Source: JAAYAE01 sp963678395 (GTDB lineage Bacteria; Bacillota; Negativicutes; Acidaminococcales; Acidaminococcaceae). From it: DNA of 64,000 nucleotides. The stretch is from the NCBI GenBank assembly GCA_963678395.1, contig OY782827.1, positions 1,798,001-1,862,000 of the forward strand. Reading direction: 5' to 3'. A program made the translations under genes and the position numbers. A model generated the notes under the pieces. The model was given only the letters and a program-made list of their open reading frames with translations, made no database searches and was not told where the DNA came from. This document shows, one piece after another, positions 9,340-19,038 of this stretch (the first letter of the stretch is position 1; the number at the start of each line of letters is the position of its first letter).

Positions 9340-9972
9340 TTACACCTCCAGGAGTTCTTGCATAGCAGCAAACTTACTATGTCCTATGCCAGAAATCTGC
9401 ATGATGTCTTCAATTGCCTTAAATTTTTGTTTTGCTCGGTAAGCTATTATTTTTTTCGCCGTTGCCGCACCTATTCCCGATAATGTTTCCAACTCCTTTT
9501 GTGTCGCGGTATTAAGATTAACTTTATTATCTCTTATAACATTTTCATTTGCTGGCAGCATATTTCTGGGCAAGCCCTTATATTTAGATGCAACAATTGC
9601 ATAGTCTTCATCCTGTTGTCTATCTTTTTTTTGCTTAGCAGATAAAAAAGGGACATTTACTTGTGTACCATCTTTGCATTTCTTTGCTAAATTCACCTTA
9701 TTTATATTAGCATCTTCGCGCATGCCCCCTGCTGCAGCAATAGCATCTACGGCTCTAACGCCTACCGCTACTTTATATATTCCAGGATTTTTTACTGCTC
9801 CGCTGACATATACAGTTATCCCTTGTGGTTTTTCCGGCTCTGACAATTGTCGCTCTGCACTTACTGCTGTTTCTTCCAATTCTTTGGGTGTACTATCCCA
9901 CAGACTAAATCCTAAACATAATAAAACGATTACACATATTGCTGCAATTTTTTGTTTCTCCCAATTGTCCAT
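9340..9972 (-). CDS. comEA: ComEA-type DNA-binding competence protein
   Basis: A 210-residue exported DNA receptor for transformation. It has one N-terminal membrane anchor (about residues 8-26), an SLBB domain (about 50-115, GITVYVSGAVKNPGIYKV and NKVNLAKKCKDGTQVNVP) and a C-terminal helix-hairpin-helix pair (VNLNTATQKELETLSGIG, ISGIGHSKFAAMQ). The protein hands DNA to ComEC, whose gene begins 2 bases downstream on the same strand. The frame is intact although comEC is interrupted. Confidence 0.93.
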   Translation of the reverse strand: MDNWEKQKIAAICVIVLLCLGFSLWDSTPKELEETAVSAERQLSEPEKPQGITVYVSGAVKNPGIYKVAVGVRAVDAIAAAGGMREDANINKVNLAKKCKDGTQVNVPFLSAKQKKDRQQDEDYAIVASKYKGLPRNMLPANENVIRDNKVNLNTATQKELETLSGIGAATAKKIIAYRAKQKFKAIEDIMQISGIGHSKFAAMQELLEV

Positions 9973-9995
9973 TTTATCTCCTTTTAAAATGAAAA

Positions 9996-10040
9996 CAGAC
10001 CTCCGACAATAACACTTATAGCATTATAGAAGGAGGTCTG
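9996..10040 (-). terminator. Terminator after leuS
   Basis: An inverted repeat (CAGACCTCC and GGAGGTCTG) separated by about 27 bases with a small inner repeat, followed on the minus strand by TTTTCATTTT. It lies between the stop of leuS and the start of comEA and probably separates the two units. Confidence 0.65.
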
Positions 10041-10101
10041 CATTAGCGTCGTTGTGTAGTGTGTGTGTGCAACCATATTTAATTGTAAAGTTATATTAAC
10101 A

Positions 10102-12591
10102 TTAGCCTTTTACGACGATATTAACCAAACGTCCCGGTACAGCTATTATTTTAACAATTTGCTTGTCACCAATAATCGCTTTGATATTAGCATCAGCTAA
10201 GGCATATTGTTCCAAATCTTCTTTCGTTGCCTCAGAGGGAACGATGATACGATCCTTGCCTTTACCATTAATTTGTAAAAGGATTTCCACTGTTGCTACC
10301 TTCATAGCTTCCTCATCATACTTAGGCCAAGCTGCTTTGTGAATAGGCATATTATCATCAATAGTCTTATTCCATAACTCTTCCGTAATATGAGGGACAA
10401 ATGGCGACAATAAACGCAATAGGGCAGAAATTGTCTCAAAAATCAACCCAGCATTAATCGTTTTAGCAGTATCTTTATAAGCATACAAAGCATTAACCAA
10501 TTCCATCATGGAACTAATTGCCGTATTAAAATTAAAGCGCTGCTCAATATCGTCGGTAACTTTCTTAATACTGGTATGTAAAACTCTGCGTAATTCTTTG
10601 TCTTCCTCATTAAGATTCGTAGTATCATAATCGGTTACATGCTGCGCCAATTGACTTTCAAAATGAGCCACAATACGCCATACTCTATTCAAGAAACGGA
10701 AAGATCCTTCCACTCCCTGATCACTCCACTCCAGCTCTCTTTCCGGAGGAGCAGCAAACATAATGAATAAGCGAGCAGTATCCGCACCATATTTAGAAAT
10801 AATTTCTTCCGGTGAAACCACATTGCCTAAGGATTTGCTCATTTTGGTCCCGTCTTTAATAACCATACCTTGAGTAAGTAAATTAGTAAAAGGTTCGCCG
10901 GATTCTACTAGGCCTGCATCACGCAAAACTTTCATAAAGAAACGAGAGTAGAGCAAATGCAAAATGGCATGTTCAATACCTCCAATATATTGATCTACAG
11001 GTGCCCAATGATTAACGGCTTCTTTACTAAAAGGGGCATTGTCATTTTTAGGGTCCGTGTATCTTAAATAATACCAAGAAGAACATAAGAAGGTATCCAT
11101 GGTATCAGTTTCTCGTCTAGCAGGTCCACCACATTTAGGACAGGTGCAGTTCATAAAGCTTTCAGAGGTAGCAAGCGGTGAAACATTACCACTTTCAAAT
11201 TTCACGTCTTCAGGCAAACGCACTGGCAGTTCTTCTTCCGGTACTAATACTTCGCCACACTTAGGGCAATACATAACAGGAATAGGAGCTCCCCAATAGC
11301 GTTGACGACTAATTAACCAATCGCGCAACCTAAAGTTCACACGACGGGTGCCAATGCCCAAATTTTCAATCTCGTCACTAATAGCTACCATGGCTTCTTT
11401 ATTAGTCATACCATCAAATTTACCGGAATTAACCATAATGCCATCATCATCATAAGCTTCAGTCATATCTTCAAATTTCAAGACTTTATCTTTAGGTTGA
11501 ATGACAATGATCTTTTCAATGCCATACTTATCAGCAAACATCCAGTCACGTGAATCATGAGTAGGAACACCCATTACCGCCCCAGTACCATAATCATACA
11601 ATACATAGTTAGTAATCCAAATTTGCACTTTTTTGCCGGTTAGCGGATGTACGCAGTTAAAGCCTGTGTACATACCAACTTTTTCAGATTCACTGGAAGT
11701 ACGTTCCATATCAGACGTATTACGCACTTTGGAACAAAAGGCTTCCAATTTTTCCTTGTTAGGATTATCTTGCAAAATTTTATCTACCAAAGGATGTTCC
11801 GGCGGTAAAACCACAAAGGTTACCCCCTGAATAGTATCCGGACGCGTTGTATAGACCGGTATCTTAGCCTCTAGCTCAGGGCAATCAAAACTAAATTCCA
11901 ACCCTTCACTACGACCAATCCAATTTTTTTGCATAGTTTTTACACGTTCAGGCCAGCCTGTAAGATCATCTAAATCTTTTAATAACTCATCAGCATAATC
12001 TGTTATTTTAAAGAACCATTGTGATAAATCTTTTTTTACAACCTCATGGTCGCAACGCCAACATTTACCATCAATAACTTGTTCATTAGCTAATACAGTA
12101 TTACAAGTCTCACACCAATTAACCGCAGATTTTTTCTTTACAGCAAGTCCACGCTTATAAAATAACTCAAAAAACCATTGTGTCCATCTATAATAATCTT
12201 CCTTGCAAGTAGCAACTTCTCTATCCCAATCGTAAGATAAACCAAGTTCTTTTTGCTGACGAGTCATATTGGCTATATTTTCCATGGTCCATTTCGCAGG
12301 AGGAATATTGTGTTTAATAGCTGCATTTTCAGCTGGCATACCAAAAGAATCCCAACCCATAGGATGCAAAACATTGAAGCCATTCATAGTACGAAAGCGG
12401 GCAACCACATCACCAATAGAATAATTCCTTACATGTCCCATATGCAAATTTCCCGATGGATACGGAAACATTTCCAAAACATATGATTTTGGGCGAGGAT
12501 CATCGTTATTAGTTTTAAACGCCTGGGTTTCATCCCATATTTTTTGCCACTTAGCCTCTATTTCGTGAGGGGCATATTTTTCATTTAACAT
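10102..12591 (-). CDS. leuS: Leucyl-tRNA synthetase
   Basis: Class I synthetase that charges tRNA-Leu; 829 residues, the normal bacterial length. The HIGH-type motif appears as GNLHMGHVRNY, the KMSKS motif as TKMSKSLGN, the connective-peptide editing domain contains TTRPDTIQGVTF and VPTHDSRD, and a zinc-type pair of CxxC motifs is present around WCETC/CWRC. The frame is open throughout. Its own leader carries a T-box riboswitch and a strong promoter, so it is transcribed independently and induced when uncharged tRNA-Leu accumulates. Confidence 0.98.
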   Translation of the reverse strand: MLNEKYAPHEIEAKWQKIWDETQAFKTNNDDPRPKSYVLEMFPYPSGNLHMGHVRNYSIGDVVARFRTMNGFNVLHPMGWDSFGMPAENAAIKHNIPPAKWTMENIANMTRQQKELGLSYDWDREVATCKEDYYRWTQWFFELFYKRGLAVKKKSAVNWCETCNTVLANEQVIDGKCWRCDHEVVKKDLSQWFFKITDYADELLKDLDDLTGWPERVKTMQKNWIGRSEGLEFSFDCPELEAKIPVYTTRPDTIQGVTFVVLPPEHPLVDKILQDNPNKEKLEAFCSKVRNTSDMERTSSESEKVGMYTGFNCVHPLTGKKVQIWITNYVLYDYGTGAVMGVPTHDSRDWMFADKYGIEKIIVIQPKDKVLKFEDMTEAYDDDGIMVNSGKFDGMTNKEAMVAISDEIENLGIGTRRVNFRLRDWLISRQRYWGAPIPVMYCPKCGEVLVPEEELPVRLPEDVKFESGNVSPLATSESFMNCTCPKCGGPARRETDTMDTFLCSSWYYLRYTDPKNDNAPFSKEAVNHWAPVDQYIGGIEHAILHLLYSRFFMKVLRDAGLVESGEPFTNLLTQGMVIKDGTKMSKSLGNVVSPEEIISKYGADTARLFIMFAAPPERELEWSDQGVEGSFRFLNRVWRIVAHFESQLAQHVTDYDTTNLNEEDKELRRVLHTSIKKVTDDIEQRFNFNTAISSMMELVNALYAYKDTAKTINAGLIFETISALLRLLSPFVPHITEELWNKTIDDNMPIHKAAWPKYDEEAMKVATVEILLQINGKGKDRIIVPSEATKEDLEQYALADANIKAIIGDKQIVKIIAVPGRLVNIVVKG

Positions 12592-12604
12592 ATCAACAAC
12601 CTCC

Positions 12605-12838
12605 TATAAAATAAAAAATCCCTTTCCTCCATGGAAAGGGACGAGTAAACCCGCGGTACCACCCTGTTTGCCAGATTACACGGCCACTTTAGCATCTTTA
12701 ACGCTGATTTGCGTCCTGATTTTTACATCAGACTCCTCAACGGTGAGTTCATCTTTTTTATGTATTGACTTGCATCTACCGTCAACTTTCTGTAACATAA
12801 GGATAGGAATACTATTCCGCATCTTAGGATTTAACGTT
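12605..12838 (-). promoter_or_regulatory. T-box riboswitch leader of leuS
   Basis: The minus strand carries the nearly invariant T-box sequence AGGGTGGTACCGCGGG (about 12648-12663), followed by the terminator hairpin at 12619-12641 with arms TCCCTTTCC and GGAAAGGGA and a T-rich tail (GATTTTTTATTTT). Upstream lie an AGTA motif and a distal stem consistent with Stem I. A CTC triplet at 12745-12747, in the context GAACTCACC, is a plausible leucine specifier codon; that assignment is inferred, not folded. An open frame over this region is not a gene. Uncharged tRNA-Leu should bind and stabilise the antiterminator. Confidence 0.92.
12619..12641 (-). terminator. Regulated terminator of the leuS T-box
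   Basis: A 9-bp perfect stem (TCCCTTTCC with GGAAAGGGA) followed on the minus strand by TTTTTTATTTT. It overlaps the 3' side of the T-box sequence, as expected for the alternative terminator conformation. Confidence 0.85.
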
Positions 12839-12841
12839 CTC

Positions 12842-12870
12842 ATTATATTATAGTAGTATATAAATGTCAA
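12842..12870 (-). promoter_or_regulatory. Promoter of the leuS leader
   Basis: On the minus strand TTGACA (12865-12870) and TATAAT (12842-12847) are separated by exactly 17 bases, a consensus sigma-70-type promoter directing transcription into the T-box leader. Confidence 0.88.
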
Positions 12871-12900
12871 CGTAATTGACTGTATAAGGGGGGTGTTAAA

Positions 12901-14499
12901 TTGCTTGATAAATTAAAGGAATTATTAACTAGACAATATAAGCCCATCAGCATAATGTTTATTGTTGTATTTTTAATTTTACTTTTTTCTTATGCTGCCT
13001 TTCATGAACAAGATATTCTTAAAATACGACAACGAATGACTACTAACCAAAGTATATTAGTTGATGCCCACCAAAGCATATTAGTTAAAGAACTGGACAA
13101 TATCGTTGCCAATTTGCATTTTTTATATGAAGCGCCTGATTTCCAAACATACATTAATAACAATACTACCTCCACTAATACAGAAAATGAATGGATTGCC
13201 TTTGCCAACAATATTAAAAAATATGACCAGTTGCGCTATATTGATCAGAACGGAAATGAAGATATCCGCATTGATTTTGACAATGGTCGTGCCTTGAAAA
13301 TCAAAAGACCTTCTTTACAAAACAAAAGTGAGCGTTATTATTTTATAGATACCATGAAGTTAACTAATGAACAAATCTACATGTCTAAATTCGATTTAAA
13401 CATAGAAAACAAGACTATTGAATTACCCATTAAGCCTATGCTTAGAGTTGCTTTGCCTGTATTTGATAAAACAAAACTAAACGTGGCATAATAATTGCCA
13501 ACTATTTGGCTAAATTTATCTTGCAAGATATTAAAAACTCTAATCGTCCTAATAAATATGCGCACCTGGTTAATGAAGATGGTTACTGGCTGGCCGGACC
13601 TGATTCTGAAAAAGAGTGGGCTTTTATGTATCCTGAACGGGCTGAAATATCCTTTAAAAAACAATTTCCGCAAGAATGGCATTTAATTGAAACAGAGAAA
13701 AACGGTCAGTTTTTTACGCCTAACGGATTATTTACCTTTAGAGCTATATATCCCGCCCATCAAATATGTTTTACACCATATATTGGGGAAAAGGATTTTA
13801 GAATTACCTCCTCTAATTCAGTCTTATTTCTAATTTTACAAATTCCAGCAACTGCTGAACCTTACGCCAACAATCATGATAGCTATATGTTGGCTATAAT
13901 CACTCTTTTTAACTCGGGTTACTTAATTTTAGGTATGATTGCATTATCTTTGTTTGTGTCTATTTTATTTGGCTTACATATGGATGAAAATCAAAAGATA
14001 AAAACGCTAGCCACCTATGATGCTTTAACCGGCTGTATTAATCGCTTGCACGGTATTGAGATAATTAAAGAGGCAATGCTAAGGTCTGATCGTTACAAAA
14101 TCCCATTATCACTAATTATAATGGACTTAGATCATTTTAAAAAGGTAAATGATACTTGGGGGCACCCTGTTGGTGATGAAGTTTTAAAGAGGGTTGCTGA
14201 AGTAACCCGTAACACTATACGTACTACGGACCAAATTATTCGCCTTGGTGGCGAATAATTTATAATATTTTCTCCTCAAAATAATATTAACGGTGCAGCA
14301 AATGTAGCAGAAAAAAATTCGGACAACACTAGAAAAAACCATCCACCCTTCGGTAGGCAAAGTTACCGTGAGTTTGGGTGTGGCTGAGCGCAAACAAGCG
14401 GAGCCCTTCACAAATTGGTATGAACGTGCTGATGCCGCCCTTTATCAAGCAAAAAATACCGGCCGCAACCGTGTTGCAAAAGCTAATGAAAAAATGTAA
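12901..14499 (+). pseudogene. Decayed diguanylate cyclase with sensor domain
   Basis: Originally a membrane-bound GGDEF protein: an N-terminal membrane segment (about residues 17-36), an extracytoplasmic sensor region, a second membrane segment and a GGDEF domain (LATYDALTGCIN, IIMDLDHFKKVNDTWGH, ADAALYQAKNTGRNRV at the end). There are three lesions. One base is missing near 13483 (frames join as KLNV-GIIIANYL). A TAA at 14256-14258 falls inside the active-site signature, reading RLGGE-stop-F where GGEEF is expected. A seven-A run at 14311-14317 has one A too many. The start is TTG at 12901 after AAGGGGGG. With a destroyed catalytic loop it cannot make c-di-GMP. Confidence 0.85.
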
Positions 14500-14568
14500 T
14501 ACATACTAAAAATATTTTTAAAAATAATGGCACATCCAAACTATTGTTAGCGAAAGGAAGACAACTTT

Positions 14569-15264
14569 ATGTCTATTTATGCTATTGGTGATTTACATTT
14601 TTCCGGTATCCCCCCTACTAAACCTATGAATATTTTTGGGGACAACTGGAAAAACCATAGGGAGAAAATTTTATTTGCTTGGAATGCTTCTGTACAAGCA
14701 GATGATATTGTACTTGTATGTGGGGACACATCTTGGGCCATGGATTTAATGGTGGCTATGGATAACGACCTAAGCACTATTATAAAGCTGCCAGGTAAAA
14801 AAATATTCCTTAAAGGGAACCATGATTATTGGTGGACCTCCCTTAAAAAAATGAAAATTTTAACTGAAGATAAAATTATTTTTTTGCAAAATATTTTTTT
14901 TGCCGCCAACGATATTGCTATTTGTGGCACTCGCGGTTGGAACTTGCCTTCGAGTGAAGATTTCTCCCCCAAGGACGCCCTTATTCTAAAAAGGGAATGC
15001 GGAAGGCTAGAAACTTCTTTGCAACAAGCAATCGCTAAGCATTACACAAAGATTGTTGTCGGGTTGCATTATCCCCCTCTATATAAAAATATGGCAAGTT
15101 CTGCTTTCACTGAAATTATGGAAAAGTATAAAGTTGAGCAATGTGTTTTTGGACATATTCACGGTACTGATGTCGCTAATGTTTTCCAAGGCGAAAAAAA
15201 CGGTATTATTTATCAATTAGTAGCCGCCGATTATACTGATTTTCAACTAGTCAAACTTACATAA
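14569..15264 (+). CDS. Metallophosphoesterase
   Basis: A 231-residue calcineurin-like phosphoesterase, with the metal-binding motifs of the family in order: GDLHF (D-x-H), GDTSWA (GD), KGNHDYWW (GNHD), GLHYPP (H) and FGHIHG (GHxH). Cytoplasmic; the substrate is not known, and related Firmicute proteins are annotated only as predicted phosphohydrolases. The ATG follows GAAAGGAAG. It is a single gene between the decayed GGDEF gene and a shared terminator facing smsB. Confidence 0.88.
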   Translation: MSIYAIGDLHFSGIPPTKPMNIFGDNWKNHREKILFAWNASVQADDIVLVCGDTSWAMDLMVAMDNDLSTIIKLPGKKIFLKGNHDYWWTSLKKMKILTEDKIIFLQNIFFAANDIAICGTRGWNLPSSEDFSPKDALILKRECGRLETSLQQAIAKHYTKIVVGLHYPPLYKNMASSAFTEIMEKYKVEQCVFGHIHGTDVANVFQGEKNGIIYQLVAADYTDFQLVKLT

Positions 15265-15297
15265 AAATGCCGCTGATATTTTTTATCAGCGGCATTT
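15265..15297. terminator. Bidirectional terminator
   Basis: A 14-bp stem (AAATGCCGCTGATA and its complement) flanked by A-rich and T-rich tails on the two sides, between the convergent phosphoesterase gene (plus) and smsB (minus). It can serve both. Confidence 0.85.
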
Positions 15298-15299
15298 TA

Positions 15300-16517
15300 T
15301 TACATACCTTTGTTATAAGTAAATGTATCTAAGGTATCAGTTATTTTTTTCTCCAAGCTCTTGGGCAAGCCCTCAATATTTATATTCAAAAATCCACGAA
15401 CTATAGTGGCTGCAGCTTCTTCTTCGTCTAAACCACGTGCCATTAAATATTCAATCTCTTCAGGAGCAATACGTCCGACGGCGGCTTCATGACTAAGTTC
15501 AGAATTGCCTGTATGAGCATCCAATTCAGGAATAGCATAAATACGTCCTGTATCATTAAGCATTAGACCATTACATTCCAAGTGAGCACGTACACCCTCA
15601 GCTAGTCCTTGCAATACCCCTCTATTAATAATCGTACCGCCTGTAGAAATAGAACGCGTTATTATTTCTGCCTTAGTCCCGCTCACTTCCAAAATAGCCT
15701 TGCCACCAATATCTAAATGTGACCCTTTGGGAGCTACTAAAATAGAATTCAAACGTGCCGTGGCACCCTTGCCAACCAACCTACAAGTAGGATACATCTG
15801 CACGTCGGCAACCTTATCCAAGCATACATAGTTGGACATATACAAGCCGCCTTCTTCTACTATAGCTACCGTACGAGGACGCACAGCAACCTTCTCGCCC
15901 CAACTGTGAATCATAGTAAAAGTCATTTTGGCATTTTTACCAATGAAAAATTCGCTAATGCCAATATGTACTCCATTTTCAACGGTAGGGTCACTAGCAC
16001 AGCCGGAGATAATGTTCAGCTCGGAACCTTCCTCCATAATTATTACATTATGTACTCTTTGCAGTTGGTCTTCATGCCCCATGAATACACAAGCTTGCAA
16101 AGGAGCAGAAATTTTAGTGCCTGCTTTTACATGAATGAAATACCCTGTTTCTTTTTCCAAAGCTGTTTTAGCCGTATATTTATCAGTTTCCGGCGATACT
16201 GCTTTCCACCAATACTTTTCCACTAATTCAGGGAACTGCTTAGCAGCTTCTCCCGTATTAAGAAGAACTAAAGGTGTATCTTTTTTTACATTAACTTTTA
16301 CAGCAGTATTATCAACTTGCACAAAAGTAGCACTGCGGCCCTCTTCGTCTAGCTCAATGCCAATACGTTCTAATTTTTTCTTGCCGTCTACAGACAACTC
16401 ATCAATATTCTTTATACGATCAAGATCACTATCTTCATAGGAAGCCAAATCTAAATCTTCACCATAAGCTGCCTTTTTATCTAGCGAAGCTGTCACTTTA
16501 TCTTTATTTAAGCTCAT
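15300..16517 (-). CDS. sufB: SmsB/SufB-type Fe-S cluster scaffold protein
   Basis: A 405-residue SufB/SufD-family beta-helix protein that together with the ATPase SufC assembles Fe-S clusters. The conserved core is present (IISGCASDPTVENGVHIG, GKGATARLNSILVAPKGSHLD, EVSGTKAEIITRSISTGG, LECNGLML, and HEAAVGRIAPEEIEYLMARG). The ATG at 16517 overlaps the sufC stop as ATGA and follows AGGAGGTGG, so the pair is coupled. Only sufC and this gene are present, without sufS/U/D, which fits the minimal two-gene SMS (SmsC-SmsB) arrangement described for many anaerobes. Confidence 0.88.
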   Translation of the reverse strand: MSLNKDKVTASLDKKAAYGEDLDLASYEDSDLDRIKNIDELSVDGKKKLERIGIELDEEGRSATFVQVDNTAVKVNVKKDTPLVLLNTGEAAKQFPELVEKYWWKAVSPETDKYTAKTALEKETGYFIHVKAGTKISAPLQACVFMGHEDQLQRVHNVIIMEEGSELNIISGCASDPTVENGVHIGISEFFIGKNAKMTFTMIHSWGEKVAVRPRTVAIVEEGGLYMSNYVCLDKVADVQMYPTCRLVGKGATARLNSILVAPKGSHLDIGGKAILEVSGTKAEIITRSISTGGTIINRGVLQGLAEGVRAHLECNGLMLNDTGRIYAIPELDAHTGNSELSHEAAVGRIAPEEIEYLMARGLDEEEAAATIVRGFLNINIEGLPKSLEKKITDTLDTFTYNKGM

Positions 16518-17320
16518 TTTTTCCACCTCCTGCACCCTTGATGAATGCAATGTTCATACCCACTTTGTCCTATACAACTAAGCATTTCCTCGGGATCTCC
16601 TGAACAAGCCAAGGTGCCATCAAATACAATATGAGCAATATCAGCAGGAGCATATTTTAAAATATGTCCTAAATGCGTAATAATTAGACCGGAACGAGTA
16701 CTTTTAGCCAACGGATTCGTTTTAACATCGCCAAAATTATGAGGGCAACTAGGTCTATCACAGACCTTGCCACAAGCAGAAGTTTGACTATTTAAAATAT
16801 AGTTAGCAGCCCTTCCCACTAAAGCAATATTTTCTACATCAACCCCTGATTCCGGTTCATCTAATAATAATAGCTCTGGTTTTTGTGCCATTAGCTGCAA
16901 CAATTCTGAACGCTTTATTTCTCCACCGGAAAACCCTTCATTAACAGAGCGGTCTAAAAATTTATTTAGTCCCATCCATCTGGCCATATTCTCAGTTTCT
17001 TCAGGCTTCGCCCCACAAATGCCTTCCATTTGGCGCAGACTAAGTCCACGAATTGTGGGTGGGCGCTGTATCATAATTCCCACACCAAGTTTTGCACGTT
17101 CAAACACAGGGGCTTCAGTAATATCTTGTCCCTTAAAATATATCTTGCCCTTAGTAATTTTGTAGCGATCAAATCCCATAATGGCGCTCATCAGGGTTGA
17201 TTTTCCTATACCGTTAGGCCCGAAAAGTACATGGACTTCACCAGGTCTAATATGTAAATTAATATCATGCAAGATTTCTCTACCATTAACAGAAACTGAT
17301 AAGTTCTCTATTTTTAACAT
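16514..17320 (-). CDS. sufC: SmsC/SufC-type Fe-S assembly ATPase
   Basis: A 268-residue ABC-type ATPase of the SUF/SMS Fe-S system. Walker A is GPNGIGKST, the signature is FSGGEIKRSELLQL, and Walker B is LLLLDEPESGVD. Between Walker B and the H-loop (ITHLGHIL) there is an unusual cysteine-rich insert (CGKVCDRPSCPHNFGD), and the C-terminus has further cysteines (CIHQGC). The ATG at 17320 was chosen because the family begins at LKIENLSVSV. It is coupled to sufB by an ATGA overlap. Confidence 0.9.
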   Translation of the reverse strand: MLKIENLSVSVNGREILHDINLHIRPGEVHVLFGPNGIGKSTLMSAIMGFDRYKITKGKIYFKGQDITEAPVFERAKLGVGIMIQRPPTIRGLSLRQMEGICGAKPEETENMARWMGLNKFLDRSVNEGFSGGEIKRSELLQLMAQKPELLLLDEPESGVDVENIALVGRAANYILNSQTSACGKVCDRPSCPHNFGDVKTNPLAKSTRSGLIITHLGHILKYAPADIAHIVFDGTLACSGDPEEMLSCIGQSGYEHCIHQGCRRWKK

Positions 17321-17433
17321 AATCTTACCTACTTTCATCTTCTATATATTTTAAGCATAGTATATTACATGGAATTCGTCAATAGTAATAACTATTACCC
17401 AAAAGTTCACTTTAATACACATACGCCTTGTGC

Positions 17434-17439
17434 TATAAT
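17434..17439 (+). promoter_or_regulatory. Extended -10 promoter of lgt
   Basis: TATAAT preceded by TG one base upstream (TGCTATAAT), about 30 bases before the lgt start. No good -35 box is seen, consistent with an extended -10 promoter. Confidence 0.5.
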
Positions 17440-17472
17440 TACTTAATAATAACTAATACCTTAGGAGGAAAT

Positions 17473-18273
17473 ATGCATCAATACTTATTTCATATTGGCG
17501 GTTTTCCCGTGCGCATGTACGGTCTAATTATGTGCTTGGCTATTTTTTTAGCAACAGCAGTAAGCTATTTCTTAGCAAAAAAAGATGGACATGGCTGGCA
17601 CGAATACATTGTAGACATTGGAATTTATGGCGGATTTGCCGGAATTATAGGTGGTCGCTTATGGGATGTATTCTTTTTTGACTGGGACTATTATAGTGGA
17701 CATCTTTTGCAAATACCTTTTGTTTGGCAAGGTGGTATGGCTATTCAAGGCGGTATTACCGGTGGTATTCTAGCTGGTATTTATTATTGTAAAAAGCGCA
17801 ATATAGACTGGGTTGCTCTTTTAGATGTCATTACACCTGCTTTACTTATAGGTCAGTCTATCGGGCGTATGGCTAACCTCTTAAACGGTGACGCTTTTGG
17901 CTCACCAACAGGAGGCAATTTTGGCATTTTATATCCCATTGGCACCTTAGCACATCAAACCTATGGCAGTGTTCCTTTATGGCCGGCAGAAGTATGGGAA
18001 GGGCAAATAGATATTATCCTTTTTGCCTTGCTACTTTTGTTTCAAACTACTAAATATGCTCGTGGACAGGTATTTTTTCTCTACGTTATTCTCTACTCTT
18101 CTTTACGTTTCTTCTTGGAAATGCTCCGGGGCGACTATGTTAAGCCTTTATTTTTAGGATTAAAATCAGCTCAAGCTACTAGTCTGGTCTTCATCATTGT
18201 AGCTGCTATTTTATTTTTTTGGTGCGGCTGGAAAGAAAAAAACAATCCAAGTAAAACTACAAAAAAATCATAA
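17473..18273 (+). CDS. lgt: Prolipoprotein diacylglyceryl transferase
   Basis: Integral membrane enzyme that transfers diacylglycerol from phosphatidylglycerol to the lipobox cysteine of prolipoproteins. The 266-residue product has about seven hydrophobic segments and the family motifs GGRLWDVFF, WQGGMAIQGG and the signature IGQSIGRMANLLNGDAFG. The ATG at 17473 follows TTAGGAGG; a longer frame from 17428 begins with promoter sequence and is rejected. Substrates in this window include the TAXI binding protein and the cyclophilin lipoprotein. The charged C-terminal tail (KEKNNPSKTTKKS) is cytoplasmic. Confidence 0.96.
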   Translation: MHQYLFHIGGFPVRMYGLIMCLAIFLATAVSYFLAKKDGHGWHEYIVDIGIYGGFAGIIGGRLWDVFFFDWDYYSGHLLQIPFVWQGGMAIQGGITGGILAGIYYCKKRNIDWVALLDVITPALLIGQSIGRMANLLNGDAFGSPTGGNFGILYPIGTLAHQTYGSVPLWPAEVWEGQIDIILFALLLLFQTTKYARGQVFFLYVILYSSLRFFLEMLRGDYVKPLFLGLKSAQATSLVFIIVAAILFFWCGWKEKNNPSKTTKKS

Positions 18274-18380
18274 CCGCCGGCTCAGCCGGCGGTATGTACA
18301 GCACCTATAAGGTGCTCTTACCTGCCACATCTTAAGATGCACTGAATTAGTCCGCCAATCGCACATCTTCCCCGAATTAG

Positions 18381-18398
18381 GCCCCTTGGGCCTTTTTC
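18381..18398 (+). terminator. Terminator downstream of lgt
   Basis: A short stem AGGCCC-CTT-GGGCCT followed by TTTTCTT on the plus strand. It faces the transposase gene and probably ends plus-strand transcription coming from lgt, protecting the element from read-through. Confidence 0.65.
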
Positions 18399-18869
18399 TT
18401 ATTTATTCTCTTTTACCGGCTCACCCGTGAACGGGTCTACATACTCTTTCAGCGAGATTTTGTCTGTGGTAATATCATCCTGTAGTTGATTCCTAACATA
18501 TTCCTCTATTCTTTTGCTTTTTTTTCCTACTGTATCTACATAATACCCTCTACACCAGAAATGCCTGTTTCCATATTTATATTTTAAATTAGCATGTCGG
18601 TCAAATATCATAAGGGAACTTTTTCCTTTCAGATACCCTAATATTTGGGATACACTATATTTAGGTGGTATTTTCACTAGCATATGAACGTGATCAGGAC
18701 AACACTCTGCTTCAATTATTTCTACTTCTTTTCTCTGGCATAACAGCCTTAATATTTTTCCTATATCCAATCTTATCTTCCCGTATATTACTCTTCTCCT
18801 GTACTTCGGAGCAAACACTATATGATATTTGCAGTTCCAACTACTGTGTGATAAACTTTGACTGTCCAA
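18399..18869 (-). CDS. tnpA: IS200-family Y1 transposase
   Basis: A 156-residue HUH-type transposase. It has the metal-binding HUH motif (CCPDHVHMLV) and the catalytic tyrosine region (FWCRGYYVDTVG), and the family start SLSHSSWNCKYHIVFAPKYRRR. These enzymes move single-stranded DNA using hairpins at the ends as recognition sites. The frame is intact, but the upstream end of the element is disrupted by the IS3-family insertion, so mobility may be lost. Confidence 0.93.
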   Translation of the reverse strand: MDSQSLSHSSWNCKYHIVFAPKYRRRVIYGKIRLDIGKILRLLCQRKEVEIIEAECCPDHVHMLVKIPPKYSVSQILGYLKGKSSLMIFDRHANLKYKYGNRHFWCRGYYVDTVGKKSKRIEEYVRNQLQDDITTDKISLKEYVDPFTGEPVKENK

Positions 18870-19038
18870 TATGGATACCTCCTCTGTTATTTATGTGTGG
18901 TTGGCGAACCAACACTATTTTAACATTGGAGGTTTTTTCTGCTAAAGCTATCGAATCTCGCCGGCATAGTGAAGTGGTAACATCTAAGTGGACACTTAAA
19001 CCACTGGTGACTTAGTGTTATAATTTTGTAAAAAAGCG

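Noticed and set aside
12676..12870. A 64-codon open frame upstream of leuS
   Set aside because: It lies over the leuS promoter and T-box leader, whose invariant sequence explains the conservation; no ribosome site.
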